Below, one piece after another: positions 12,586-24,016 of a stretch of 64,000 nucleotides of DNA. The DNA lies in assembly GCF_002878395.1 (NCBI RefSeq), contig NC_061115.1:59000986-59064985 (forward strand). Direction: 5' to 3'. The translations under genes and the position numbers were made by a program. This DNA comes from Capsicum annuum. Lineage: Eukaryota; Streptophyta; Magnoliopsida; Solanales; Solanaceae. The notes beneath the pieces were generated by a model, which made no database searches, had not been told where the DNA came from, and saw only the letters and a program-made list of their open reading frames with translations. Each line of letters starts with the position of its first letter. Position 1 is the stretch's first letter.

Positions 12586-12611
12586 AACCCTAAACCCTCT
12601 CATTATATAAG
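12586..12611 (+). promoter_or_regulatory. LTR promoter: telobox pair and TATA box
   Basis: Two overlapping telobox-like words (aaaccctaaaccct, 12586-12599) are followed within a few bases by TATATAAGG (12604-12612). The 3' LTR has the same arrangement in decayed form, with TATATAAGG at about 20489-20497. Transcription would begin some 30 bp downstream and define the U3/R border. Confidence 0.6.
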
Positions 12612-13194
12612 GCATTATAGACTCTAAAGTCTTCATTTTTCAAGGTGCAAATATTTCAAATACTATAAAAAGCTTCTTAAAGCAAGATTGGATGCCAGGG
12701 TTTGGAAGAAGCTCATCTAGTGGCAAGAAGAATCAAAGATTATTGGTGTGTTATCTTGTTTAATGCATGTATCTCTTACCCTCTTTAAATATATCTAAAA
12801 TCATGTATTTCACACTTGGATTAGAAAGTGTACTAGGTGGTTTTGAAATCAAATGAAAAGGGTTTTGTTACCTAATGATGTATGATGTTAAATCTTGCTT
12901 ATACTTATGTTTATATGTGATATTGATGATGAATTACATGTGTGGGTGATTTTTGTATGTGGATTAATATGAGGGTCTTGAGTAGCCCTAATATTGATAA
13001 TATATATCATGGAAACAGCCTTGTTGAATGTATGTACCCAAAGTGTTTGTGAAATATCTAAGTGAGTTATGTAGTGATATGTTCTTAATTTATTGAACTA
13101 GGAAAATGGAACAAATAGACATGGTTGAATGATAGATGATATGTTAATAAAATTATGAACCATGTATGATGAAACTGATAACCTTGGTTGTTGG

Positions 13195-13970
13195 CTAATG
13201 AAAGGTAAAGTCCCTAGATATAGAGATGAACTTATATTATGGGTTGAACCTAAGTGTGGTATGAATGTGGTATAAAATTATTGTAAGGGTCTTGATGATC
13301 GTAACTTTCTTTGTATGTTGAATTAAGTGAAGAAATTTGCCTATTAAGATGGTTGAGAAAATAAAGTCTCTTACAAGGACCATGTGGTCATGTATAGTGT
13401 TGAATTGGGTAAAGTAGTTAAAGTCCTTAAATGTTGTATTGAATGTCTACTAATGTTTGGGAAAAGGGTTAAAGTACCAAATGCCAATTAATGATAGTTG
13501 TGATGGCTTGAGGTCAAAGTCTCTTGCCTTATGCGGTGGCTTGATGTTGAATTCCCTTTCCTTATGAATCAATTGAGGTTAAAGTCCATTGCCCAATGAT
13601 ATTGCTCAAGGTTAAAGTCCCTTGCTTAAAGAGATCTCTTAAGGTTAGAGAACCTCACTGAATGGAACGACTTGTGGTTAGAGTCCAAGTATAGTATGAG
13701 ATTAGAGTACCTTGCCTAATGTATGAGCATGAGATCAAAGTCCCATGCCCTATTGAATGTATGGACATATGGTTAAAGTCCTATGTCCAATTGGATATGT
13801 GAATGGCTAGAGACCCTTGTTTGAATAATTGCGTATGCGGTTAAAGTCCTTGGCTAATGAATGAGTAAGCATAGTTGAATTCCCTTGTATAAGTGCATGT
13901 GAAAGTGGTTAAAGTTCTATGAATAATGTGAATTGTTGAACCTATAAGTGTGGAGAGTCTGAGTCCCTCA
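13195..13970 (+). repeat. degenerate GGTTAAAGTCCCTTG sub-repeat array in 5' LTR
   Basis: About 17 copies of a word close to GGTTAAAGTCCCTTGCC, spaced roughly 30-55 bp apart. Examples are near 13417, 13466, 13510, 13574, 13606, 13735, 13769, 13837 and 13903. The spacers vary. The same array occurs in the 3' LTR (about 21075-21790), in the solo LTR (about 47940-48415), and more sparsely in E's 3' non-coding region. Confidence 0.75.
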
Positions 13971-14615
13971 CTTCATGTCTAATAAATAAATACTTGAGAA
14001 TGATGATGAGCCATGATATCTTGATTAGCATGTGATATGTCTAAATGTATGAATTTTTGTGTGAATGAGATAAAATGTGATATATTTACTTGATATTGAT
14101 TGATGATAATATTTTATCACTTATATTTAAGGTACATGCTAGTGTTCCAATTGCTAATCATCTCCAAACGCTATATCCCCACGCGACATTGAGGTCGAAG
14201 TATCTTGTTCTCTTTCTGTACAGTGATTAGTAAATCGAAGTGGTTCGTGCATTGACTTGAAGTGGTGATCTTTCTTACTCTGGAAGATCTTCATTTCTTA
14301 GTCCCTTATGATTAGAATTAGACTCATTTAGTATTGGTTCGGCTATCATCGGGGGGTTGTCCCGATATATATATATTTGTTAACTTTGTTTTGTATAGAG
14401 GTATGTGAATAGCTGTGAACTTGGGTTCAAGTTAGTTGTCATGAATATAGTGTTGAATTGTGACATTACTTCCATAAATCTTAATTTGTGAGTTGGAGTT
14501 CCTTCAACTCCTATTGTATGATAAAATGTATGGGTCAGGTTAGTGAGATAATCTCTGGTTCATGTGAGCTTGGGATGCCTATACGACATGGCCTGGGGTT
14601 TGGGTCATGTTAAGT

Positions 14616-14628
14616 TGGTATCAGAGCC
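14616..14628 (+). other. primer-binding site of element E (tRNA-iMet type)
   Basis: TGGTATCAGAGCC is an exact match to the canonical plant PBS complementary to initiator tRNA-Met. It lies 3 bp after the LTR end. Confidence 0.9.
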
Positions 14629-14821
14629 AAGTTTCATGGTCAGTTGGGTGTTCACAATGCTATGTCATGTAGAGTCTCTTTTATGGGTGTGAAGCACACC
14701 ACACTTATAAAAGAGGGGCTATGAGACATCTTAGGAATGTTTCCCTTTCTTATGCTTCAATCTCAAGTTATAAAGTCTAAGGTTTTGGATCCCTATAATT
14801 CCATTAGCTATCTTTTAGATC

Positions 14822-16100
14822 ATACCTCCAAGGAGATCTGAGACTCAAGCAAACACTTCGGCCCCAACTGAGGGTCCCATGGATTAATCTAGTCTAATTT
14901 CTGGAGCTCAAACCCGGGATAGGGCTGTGGCATTTGTCCATCCTCATGGGGTTCCACCCACCAACCCTACTTTTGAGAGTGACTCTCCTCCCCATTCACC
15001 TTATGGGAATTCTTCTAATGTGCAGTTTCATCGCTCTATGAACCTCTTAACTCAATTAGTGGCCTCTCAATCAAAGCATGGTGCTCCAACTACCGTTACT
15101 TCTAAGGCCACAAGGATTGGCCGATTTATAAGGTTAAGCCCTTCTATGTTCATGGGTACTAAGGTTGAGGAAGACCCTCAAGGCTTTGCCAATGAAATAG
15201 TAAAGATTTTTTAAATCATGTATGCTTCATAAATTGAGAGTGTTGAACTTACTTCCTACTGATTAAAAGATATATCATACCAATGGTACAAAGGTTGGGA
15301 GTTGTCTATAGGTGCTGATTCTAGTACGACTTTATGGATGGATTTCTCCAAGCTTTCTTAGACTGCTTCTTTCCTCGAGTTGAGAAAAGCAAAGGCAAAA
15401 GATTTTGTGAACTTAAAGCAAGGGAGGATGTCTGTTCCAAACTATGCCTTGAAATTCTATCAATTTTCAAGGTATGCCCCCGAGATGGTTGCTATTATGA
15501 GGGCTAAGATATGCAAGTTTATCTCAGGATTATCTCGTGATTTAGTTCTCGAAAGCAAGACATCCTTGTTTATTGAGAACATAGATATTTCAAAATTGAT
15601 TGTGTATATGAAACAAGTATAGTATGATAAAAAGAAGTAAGTTGAGCTTAGTGAGAAGCAAGGAAGAAAATTTAGGCCTTCCGAGCAAGGTGGTGGTAAG
15701 TGACTACAAAAGAAGTGGGGGAGTTTAGATTTGTTCTCCTCGGGTATTATTTATTTTCCTTACCCAAGGACGTCGGTGATTGTAAGCCTCAGTTTAGTGG
15801 TGGGTTTTGAGCATACGATGCCAATTTTGGGCTAGTGATGCCCAGTCGGCTCTACCCCATATTTCTTGTAGATTCTCAGGTTAGAGTCATCGAGGTCAGT
15901 ATGAGAAGGGGAGGAACCAGTGTTTTCATTGTGGTCAGGTTGGGAACATGCAGTGTGAGTGCTCCTCTCTAGTAGATTCTTGAGCCAATAGGGCCCCTAT
16001 TGCTACTCCACCTTCTCCTGCACCAAAGGGTGCTATGTCTACCTCTATTTTTATTTTTGGCACCAGTGTTGGCCAAAACCGCTTATATACACTTGCTACT
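14822..16100 (+). pseudogene. gag of element E
   Basis: Chromovirus gag. The expected start MPPRRS reads IPPRRS (ATA at 14822). A Pro/Ser-rich N-terminus leads into the capsid block at 14927-15214 (RFIRLSPSMFMGTKVEEDPQ), then a shifted continuation at 15380-15622 (LKQGRMSVPNYALKFYQFSR, then ISGLSRDLVLES). A CCHC knuckle, CFHCGQVGNMQCEC at 15921-15962, has Asn where His should bind zinc. Stops fall at about 15212, 15360 and 15620. The capsid fold and knuckle order are normal, so only decay is evident, not rearrangement. Confidence 0.85.
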
Positions 16101-16139
16101 TAATAGGATTTTGAGGCATCCCCCGATGTTTTCACGAGT

Positions 16140-16405
16140 ATGTTGAGACTTTTCTCCCATGATGTGTATTGTTTGCTAGATCTAGGGTCTACTCTTTTCT
16201 ATGTGACTTTGTATGTGGCTGTGCATCTTGATTATGATCCTGAGAGTCTGTCGGTTCTTTTTTTTATTTCTACTCTGGTAGGAGACTTGGTTGTTGTCCA
16301 CCGGGTTAATTGGGGATGCGTGATATTTGTTAGTGGAAGAGATACTCTTGTTGACTTGATAGAGTTAGACATGGTTGACTTTGATGTTATTTTAGGGATG
16401 GATTA
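16140..16405 (+). pseudogene. retropepsin-type protease of element E
   Basis: About 88 codons. The catalytic loop reads LLDLGSTLFYVT where chromoviruses of this type have LxDPGSTLSYVT. The Asp is kept but the loop is altered. The C-terminal VDLIELDMVDFDVILGMD, which forms the second conserved block, is intact and ends at a stop. The protease would cleave the Gag-Pol polyprotein. It follows gag directly and precedes RT, the normal order. Confidence 0.75.
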
Positions 16406-16560
16406 GTTGCACTCTTGCTATGCTACCTTAGAATGTCGGACCGTAGGGTCATGTTTAAATTCCCTAATGAGCCGGTCATTGTATGGGAAGGTAGTTCTCT
16501 AGTTCCTAAGGAAAGATTTATTTCTTACCTTAAAGCACAAAAGTTGTTGCAAAGGGGTGT

Positions 16561-17460
16561 TTGTATCATGTAGTCCGAGTTAAAGATTCTAACTTAGGAG
16601 AGCCCTTTCTAGAATCCGTTCCCGTGGTTAATGAGTTTCCTGAAGTATTTCTCAATGATCTTCTCTGTGTTCCTCCTAATAGGGAAATTGATTTTGGGAT
16701 TGATCTTACTTCGAACACTCATCCGATTTCTATCCCTCCTTATAGAATGGCTCTGGAGGAGATAAAAGAGCTTAAGGTGGAATTTAAAGACCTTTTGGAT
16801 AAAGGTTTTATCCACCCTAGTGTGTCTCCATAGGGTGCTCCCGTGTTGTTCGTGCACAAGAAGGATGGGTCCCTTCGTATGTGCATTTATTATCGCTGTT
16901 GAACAAAGTGACAGTAAAGAATAAATATCCTCTTCGTAGGATCAATGATTTTTTTGATCAACTTTAGGGTGCGAAGTGTTTCTCTAAGATTAGTCTTAGA
17001 TTGGGTTATCTTCAGCTTAAGATTAGGGATGCAGATATCCCTAAGATTACCTTTAGGATCTGGTATGGTCACTATGAGTTTCTTGTCATGACCATTGGGT
17101 TGACCAATGCTCCAGTGACATTCATAGATTGGATGAATAAGTTTTTCCATCCATTCTTAGACATGTTTATCATTGTCTTTATCAATGATATATTAGTGTA
17201 TTCTAAGAGTGAGACAGATCATGTAGATCATCTCCATTCCGTGTTGCAAACCTTGAAGGATCATCGTTTGTATGCCAAGTTCTCCAAGTGTGAGTTTTGG
17301 TTAAAAGCCATAGCTTTTCTTGGTCATGTCATCTTATGGTAGATCCCCAAAAGGCTGCAACAGTTAAGAAGTGGCCTAGACCTATGACTCCAACAGATAT
17401 TCAGAGCTTCTTGGGTCAAGCCAGTTATTATAGAAGGTTTCTGGAGGGTTTTTTATGATA
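16561..17460 (+). pseudogene. reverse transcriptase of element E
   Basis: RT blocks in order: [18 protein letters not shown] and PPYRMALEEIKELK (16680-16770); [10 protein letters not shown], a stop, then GAPVLFVHKKDGSLRMCI (16800-16890); a shift through YR.LNKVTVKNKYP; then [18 protein letters not shown] (17001 on) and [18 protein letters not shown]. The catalytic loop at 17175-17195 reads [13 protein letters not shown]. The first Asp of the FIDD tetrad has become Asn, so even an unbroken frame would be inactive. [16 protein letters not shown] closes the palm and thumb. A further shift follows at about 17342. Confidence 0.85.
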
Positions 17461-17489
17461 GCTGACCTATTGACCAATTTGACCCAAAA

Positions 17490-17965
17490 AAAGTCAAGTT
17501 CTTGTGGTCTGATACATGTGAGGGTAGTTTTGAGAAGTTGAAAGAGAAATTGACTTCAGCTCCGATTTTGACCTTGCCCGAGGGCAGTGATAGTCTTGTG
17601 GTGTATTGTGTTTCTTTTCATATTGGTATTGGTTGGTGTTTATACAACATGGTAGGGTGGTGCCCTATGGTTCTAGGTAATTGAAAGTTCATGAGAAGAA
17701 CTACCCTACCCATGACTTAGAGTTATTAGCCTTGGTCTTTGCTTTGAAGATTTGGCAGTATTATCTTTATGGTGTTCATGTCGATATCTTTTTTGATCAT
17801 AAGAGCCTTCAATATGTGTTTACTCAAAAGAAGTTGAATCTCTGGCAAAGAAGGTGGCTTGATCTATTGAAATACTATGATATAAGTCTTTATTACCATC
17901 CCAATAAGGCAAATATAGTCACCGATGCTCTTAGTAGATTGTCCATGGGAAGTTTGGCCCATATA
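17490..17965 (+). pseudogene. RNase H of element E
   Basis: LTSAPILTLPEGSDSLVVYC at 17550-17610 is followed by VSF where the family has DAS, so the first catalytic Asp is lost. After a frameshift near 17680 the rest is well preserved: [20 protein letters not shown], then [36 protein letters not shown], and the closing TDALSR at about 17921. The preserved half is continuous with the integrase N-terminus in one 220-codon frame (17681-18343), the longest open stretch in the window. Confidence 0.85.
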
Positions 17966-19330
17966 GATGAGGATAAGTGGAAGTTGGTGAGGGATATTCA
18001 CCCTTTGGCAAATCTTAGAGTTCGACTTGTGGACTCCAAGGATGGTGGTGCATTTATGCATCCGGTATCTCAATCGTCTTCTATTGTTGAGATAAAGGAG
18101 AAGCAAGTATTGGACCTTGACTTGATGAAGATCAAGAATAATGTGGGTCAACATAAAGTTGCGGACTTTGTGATTGGTTGTGATGGTATCTTGAGGTACC
18201 AAGGTAGGCTATATGTTCCCGACGTCAATGGATTAATGAAAATAGTCATGGCCGAGGATCATGGAGCTCGTTATGATATTCTTTCCAGTTCTACGAAGAT
18301 TTATCATGACCTTAGAGAGTTCTATTGGAGTAATATTAAATGAGATATGGCTAGCTACCTGCCCAAATGTATGGTGTGTCAACAAGTGAAAGTTGATCAC
18401 ATGAGGCCCGGTGGTTTGTACCAAGAGGTTGTCTTGCCCGAGTGGAAGTGGGAGGTGATTAATATGGATTTTGTTACCGATCTTCCTAGATCTCAGAATC
18501 AATGTGATTGTATTTGGGTCATTATTGATAAAATGACCAAGTTCTCCCATTTTTTCCCATAAGAACTAATTTCTCGATGGAAGATTATACTAATTTGTAT
18601 CTTGCGGAGATCGTAAAGTTGCATGGTACTCCGGTGTTTATTATCTTGGATTGTGGTCCTCCATTTTCATCCCACCTTTTGGAAGTCGTTCCAAAGAGGT
18701 TTGGGAACTAAGGTGTCCCTTAGTTCCATATTCCATCTACAAATGGATGGGCAAGCAGAGAGAACTATCCAAACATTGAAGGATATATTGCGGGCTTGTG
18801 TGATAGATTATGGTGGTAGTTGGAATGACCATTTTTCTTTGATTGAGTTTGCCTATAATAATAGTTACCACTCTAGTATTGGCATGCCACCTTTTGAGGC
18901 ATTGTATGGTAGGATATCGATCTCCTATTGGGTGGTACGAAGTTGGCGAGGGTAAGTTTCTTGGCCCCGATTTAGTTTACCAATCCTTAGAGAAGGTGAA
19001 AGTGATTCGTGATAAATTAAAAACCGCTCAAAGTCGTCAAAAGTCCTATGCGGATGTGAGGCTTAGGGACTTAAAATTTAGTGTGGGCGATTAGGTATTC
19101 TTTAAAGTATCTCCCATAATAGGAGTAATATGGTTTGGAAAGAAGGGGAAGCTTAGTCTCGGAATATTGGTCCCTACTTGATTGTTAAGAGGGTTGGCAA
19201 TGTTGCCTATGAGTTGGAGTTTCCTTCTAGTAGGACTCCATTCACCCGGTTTTCCATGTATCTATGTTGCGGAAATGTATGGGTGATCCTTCCTTGGTTG
19301 TCCCCTCGAAAGATGTTGCTATCTAAAACT
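17966..19330 (+). pseudogene. integrase of element E
   Basis: Zinc-binding HHCC module: the first His is in EDHGARYD (18258), the second in [10 protein letters not shown] (18300), and the Cys pair is KCMVCQQVK (18365). The bridging MRPGGL precedes the core. Core acidic residues are all visible: NMDFVTDLP (18463), LDCGPPF (18648, usually SDRGPQF) and DGQAERTIQTLKD (18746). The three lie in different frames because of shifts near 18562, 18670 and 18950. The C-terminal KTAQSRQKSYADVRLRDLKF (about 19020-19080) and the GPY-like region that follows are recognisable. It is followed directly by a chromodomain. Confidence 0.85.
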
Positions 19331-19500
19331 CTTTCTCCTATGAGGAGATCCCAGTGAGGATCTTGGATTGGTAAATTCACCGGTTGCAAACGAAAGAAGT
19401 GGTTTCAGTGAAGGTTCTAGGGAAGAACCAAAAGTCTAAGGATTTTACTTGAGAGGAGGAAGAGGACATGAAGTCCAAGTACCCGCATTTATTTCCCATT
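19331..19500 (+). pseudogene. chromodomain at the integrase C-terminus (element E)
   Basis: Reads LSYEEIPVRILDW, a stop, then HRLQTKEVVSVKVLGKNQ and EEEEDMKSKYPHLFP. This is the pattern of plant chromovirus chromodomains (YEExPVxILDRQVRxLRxKEV, VKVLWRN, TWEAEEDM..RYPHLF). These modules are known to help direct integration to heterochromatin. Of the aromatic cage, the initial Tyr is present, while the tryptophan of VLWRN and that of TWEAE are lost. Two in-frame stops confirm it is inactive. Confidence 0.75.
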
Positions 19501-19961
19501 CTAAAATCTTGTGATAAAGGTATGTGTTTAAAATCCTTGTTTGATTTGAGTCGTTAATAGATGATGGGTTAAACTCCCTAATGTTTGAGATTAAGTTGTG
19601 CCTTGGGATAAAGTCCCCAAATTTGAATTAGTTATATGTTTAATTCGGCCATGGGTTCAAGTCCCTACTGCTTTAAAATTATAGTGGTGGGTTAAATTCG
19701 TCAATGCTTTGAGTTACTTGATGACTTTGGAAGTTCATGGGTTGAAGTCCCTAAGTTATGAAATGAGAGAGTGTTTGATAAGTTTGGGTTTGAGTCCCAA
19801 TATAAATGAGATGAAATGATTGATTAATGATGCTCATGATATGCATTATGTTGTATCCTTGTTGTGTGCTTGTTTCTAACTTGTATATGGGTTGTATTGA
19901 TGCATGTTGATATGTTAACTTATGTTTATGATAACTTGCCCCTCATTCGGGGATGAATCCA
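19501..19961 (+). other. 3' non-coding region of element E
   Basis: No gene. It holds about six sparse copies of the GGGTTAAAGTCCCT-type word that also fills the LTR sub-repeat arrays (for example near 19570, 19610, 19660, 19740 and 19790). Confidence 0.6.
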
Positions 19962-19974
19962 AGTGGGGGAGACT
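19962..19974 (+). other. polypurine tract of element E
   Basis: AAGTGGGGGAGAC lies immediately before the 3' LTR, preceded by 'cattcggggatgaatcc', the usual phrase at this site in plant gypsy elements. Confidence 0.8.
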
Positions 19975-22410
19975 TAAAACGCCTAGACTTGAGCCATTGA
20001 GAAACAACTTCATTTTTGTGTCTCTAAGTTGGGTACGACTAGAGACTTGAGTTGTACCCTTGATCATGACTCATACCCACTTTGAGCTTCCTTTACATAC
20101 CTTAATCAGTCCATGAGGGTATCATATTGTTTCCAATATGACATGACCTTCCCTTGATCGTACCCAATGCATATGAGTCATATGCAATTCAACTGTATGA
20201 AATAAGGTCTTGTTTTAGAGTGGACTGTTTTGTATACGGTTTATGTATAAGACTAGGGAGTGATTCGTACCCCTTTGTTATGACTCAAAGGTGCCCACTC
20301 GTACCCACAATAGTATGGTTGGCCTAGAAAAAGCCTAGGGTATGAGTTAGGGTACCACTTGTACCCTAGGGTACGATTGCTAAGGAAATCGTATGGGGGA
20401 GTCGTACCCCTGCACGAAATCATTTCTCATCTTTTAACAAAGGAACTTTTGATAATTTCCCTTCCCTAAAACCCGAAACTCTCTCATTATATAAGGCATT
20501 GTAGCCTCCTAAGTCTTATTTTTCAAGGCTAAAATATTCCAAACACTTTATAAAAGCTTCTTGAAGCAAGATTGGAGGCTAGGGTATGGAGAGAGCTCAT
20601 CTAGTGGAAAGAAGAAGCCAAGACTGTTGGTGTTTCATCTTTTTTAAGGCATGTATATCTTACCCTCTTTAAATATCTCTAAACCCATGTATTTCACATT
20701 TGGATTAGTAAGTGTACATGGTGGTTTTTAAATCAAATTAAAAGGGTTTTACTGCCTAATGATGTATGATTTTAAATCTTGTTTAGACTTACGTTTATAT
20801 GTGATATTGATAATGAATTGCATGTGTGGGTGCTTGTTGTATGTGTATTAATATGAGGGTCTTGAGTAACCCTAATCTTTATAATATATACAATGGAATG
20901 TCCTTGTTGAAGGTATGTACCCAAGGTGTTTGTCAAAATGTCTAAGTGAGTTGTCTAGTCATATATGGTTGATGTATTAAACTAGGGAAATGTCCAAAAT
21001 GAACATGGATGAATGATAGATGATATGTTAAAAGAATTATGAACCATGTGTGATGAAATTGATAACCTTGGTTGTAGGCTAATGAAAGGGTAAAGTCCCT
21101 AGATATAAAAATAAACTTAAATTATAGGTTGAACCCAAGTGTAGTGAGAATATGGCATAGAATTATTGTAAGGGTCTTGATGACCGTAACTTGATTTGTA
21201 TGTTGAATTATGTGAAGGCATTGACCTATTAAGATGGTTGAGAAAATGAAGGCTCCCATAAGGACCATGTGGTCATGTGTAGTGTTGAATTGGCTAAAGT
21301 GGTTAAAGTCTTTAAATGTTGTATTGAATGTATGTTGATGTTTGGGCAAAGGGTTAAAGTCCTAGGTTGAAGTCCCTTGCCTTATGAATGGCTTCAGGTT
21401 GAAGTCCTTTGCCCAATAATATTGCTCGAGGTTAAAGTCCCTTTCTTAAAGAGATCTCTTGAGGTTAGAGAGCATCGCCGAATGGAGCGACTTATGGTTA
21501 GAGTCCAAGTGTAGCATGAGGTTAGAGTCCATTGACTAATGTGTGAGAATGAGGTCAAAGTCCCATGCCCAATTGAATATGTGGACACATGGTTAGAGTC
21601 CTATGTCATTTTAGATGTGTGTACGGCTAGAGCCTCTTCTTTGAATGATTGTATATGCGGTTAAAGTCCTTGGCTAATGAATGAGTAAGCATGGTTGAAG
21701 TACCTTGTCTAAGTTCATGTGAATGTGGTTAAAGTCCTATACATAATGTGAATTTTTGAACCTATAAGTGTGGAGGGTCTGAGTCCCCCACTTCATGTCT
21801 AATGAATGAATACTTGAGAATGATGATGACCCTTGATATCTTGATTAGCATGTGATATATCTAAATTGTGTGAATGATATAAAATGCGATATATTGACTT
21901 AATGATGATATTTTATCATTTATACTTGAGTTACATGCTAGCGTTCCAACCGCTAACCATCTCCGGACGCTATGTCCCCATGCAACATAGGGGCCGGAGC
22001 ATCTTCTTCTCTTCCACTACAGTGATTAATAGATTGAAGTGGTTCGTGCATTGACTTAAAGTTGTGAGCTTCCTTACTCTGGAAGATCTTCATCTCTTAG
22101 TCTCTTATGATTATACTTAGACTCATTTAGAATTGGTTCATCTATCACCGGGGGCTTGTCTTGACATATACATTTGTTGACTTCGTTTTGTATAGAGGTA
22201 TTGTGAACAACTGTGAACTTGGGTGTGAGTTTGTTATAATGAATCTAGTGTTGACTTATGATATTACTTCTTCAAATCTTAATTTGTGAGTTGGAGTTCC
22301 TTTGACTCCTATTGTATGATAGGATGTACGGGTCGAGTTAGTAGGACGACCTTCGGTTCATGTGAGTTTGGGGTTCCCATTCGACATGGCCCAGGGGTTG
22401 GATAGTGTCA
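19975..22410 (+). repeat. 3' LTR of element E
   Basis: Collinear with the 5' LTR: the same opening block, TATA box at about 20489, sub-repeat array at about 21075-21790, and tail 'catggcccaggggttgg...gtgtca'. Numerous substitutions and small indels separate the two copies. It is followed by AACTC. Confidence 0.85.
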
Positions 22411-22415
22411 AACTC
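22411..22415. repeat. target-site duplication, right copy (AACTC)
   Basis: Exact repeat of 12097-12101, flanking element E. Confidence 0.8.
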
Positions 22416-22566
22416 TGTCCACCGATACCACCACGATTTATATAAGAGTCACTTATATTTTGAGACAATACCTAAAGGAAACTGGTAGGCTGAAGTGATG
22501 CTCACCTCTCCTACTAATAGCCCAACATCTGGACAAAATACCACTAACACTGTACTACTAACATAG
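22411..22566 (-). pseudogene. gag fragment of element D, right of element E
   Basis: About 150 bp of minus-strand gag linker. Just inside it reads SYINRGGIGGQSS, a Gly/Ser/Arg-rich stretch typical of the region before a CCHC knuckle. Its frame continues across the element E empty site into the knuckle at 11960-12003. It is cut at 22566 by the LTR of element C, so the capsid part of D is not in the window next to it. Confidence 0.55.
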
Positions 22567-23931
22567 TGTCACGACCTGATTTCTCAGATCATAATGGAAC
22601 CTACTATAACCCACTAGTAGGTAAGCCAACCCCGTAGTTCGAAACTACTCATAATGAAATACCAAGAGGAAAAAAAGAAGAATGCAGAATAAATGACGTA
22701 AAAGACTAAATTACTCAAGATAGTCCCAAAGCCTATTAGAATCAGTACAAGAGCTTCTAATTTAATAAGATTACAAAATGATATACTAAATGAATATACT
22801 GATACAACCCATCTCGAAATACAACATAGAGATTAGTATAGTATATAAGAGGTAGAATAGAAAGACTTTAAATGCCAAGAGCTCATCTTATCTCTCTAAG
22901 CCATAGCTGCTCTGCATGACGTACAATGATTGGAACCCATACTATAATCTGCATACTGCAAAAGTGTAGTATGAGTACCAAAAACATGGAACTTAGTAGG
23001 CAACTGCTGACTGAGATCTATAGATAATGTAAATATAAATAACATGCAAGAATTAATGTAAACTATGCCTAAATATCCAGAAAACTACATAATAAATCTA
23101 ATGAGACAATAAGGATAAACTATCCTATTCTAGCCATACTCCAGGACCCTAGCACTATACCGTATATCACTAGCTAATATACGAATAAAGAACAGAAAAT
23201 GACTATATGTATATATGTGTACAAGGACAAAGAATGTATCTACAACATGAATAAACGAAGGAATGGAGGGATATACAGTAATACCATAACTACTATAGAT
23301 AGGTACATATAGATAAATAAGGCTAACTCAAAGGTACAACCTAAGTAGTCAAACTAGCATTTCAAGGCCTCCTAATCATAGTAGGAACTAATGCTAACAT
23401 AAATAAGGTCTAAAACCATAATGCCTAACCATGGTATAATCATGCGTGATAATATAAGCGTAAGATAAATGAATCAAAATCATACCTCAAATATCAATAT
23501 CAGTTCAATACTCAACCTATCATGAGCTAATCACATTAACAACAACAATATAATGTAACCGTCTAGCCCAGACAAATAATACCTAAACTGGGGACCATAA
23601 CCCGAAAGGTTTAATCAGTACACACAACATACCGCAAGCAAGAATCATCACCTATAGCTATGTAACCCTACATAAGGATGATAGATATAGGCACATGCTG
23701 GTGATAGGCAATGCACATGGAAGGATGAATGCAAAGAGAATCCATAATACCATAATCAATCTAAGTACTATAATGTAACCCAGTGTATACACCTCTTCTA
23801 GCTCAACAGCTCATAAAGGAAGGACCTACAACGACCTCTCTTCTCCAACATGATGTCTCACGGATGAAGAGGCCCCAAGGGGATTCGAGAGTACCCACAT
23901 ACACTGACCCGATCTTGATCCATTATTTTAA

Positions 23932-23956
23932 ATCATCATCATCATCATCATCATCA
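23932..23956. repeat. (ATC)n microsatellite
   Basis: About eight uninterrupted ATC units inside the C LTR. Confidence 0.9.
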
Positions 23957-23972
23957 ATCCACTTTATCTAGT

Positions 23973-24016
23973 ACTCTCTCTCTCTCTCTCTATATATATA
24001 TATTTATATATATGTA
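23973..24016. repeat. (TC)n-(TA)n compound microsatellite
   Basis: About nine TC units run into TA-rich repeats with one TTTA interruption. It lies 17 bp after the ATC run. Confidence 0.9.

Larger units (their letters stand above)
12102..14612 (+). repeat. 5' LTR of element E
   Basis: Pairs with 19975-22410 over its whole length. The start TAAAATG... corresponds to TAAAACGCC in the 3' copy and to TGAAACACC in the related solo LTR at 46891, so the canonical TG has become TA. The end '...gtcatgtta' faces the PBS. It contains a TATA box with teloboxes (12586-12611) and an array of GGTTAAAGTCC sub-repeats (about 13195-13970). Confidence 0.85.
12102..22410 (+). mobile_element. gypsy chromovirus E, complete structure, coding-dead
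   Basis: A 10.3-kb plus-strand element. In order it has a 5' LTR, PBS, gag, PR, RT, RNase H, IN, chromodomain, 3' non-coding region, PPT and 3' LTR, bounded by perfect AACTC duplications. The LTRs are very long for the group (about 2.5 kb), as in the Tekay/Del lineage, and the C-terminal chromodomain supports that placement. The reading frame is broken throughout, and key residues in PR, RT and RNase H are lost. The two LTRs differ at many positions, so the insertion is not recent. Confidence 0.9.

Noticed and set aside
13195..13970. CRISPR-like or coding repeat
   Set aside because: Repeat words are degenerate, spacers vary and belong to an LTR present in three related copies.
14616..14628. 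tRNA gene
   Set aside because: Only the 13-bp complement of a tRNA 3' end is present, as a primer-binding site; there is no cloverleaf.
17681..18343. Longest open stretch (220 codons) as a host gene
   Set aside because: It reads as chromovirus RNase H followed by the integrase zinc module, in order with RT before it.
23783..23971. Small protein with a Ser run
   Set aside because: The Ser run is the translated (ATC)n microsatellite in the C LTR.
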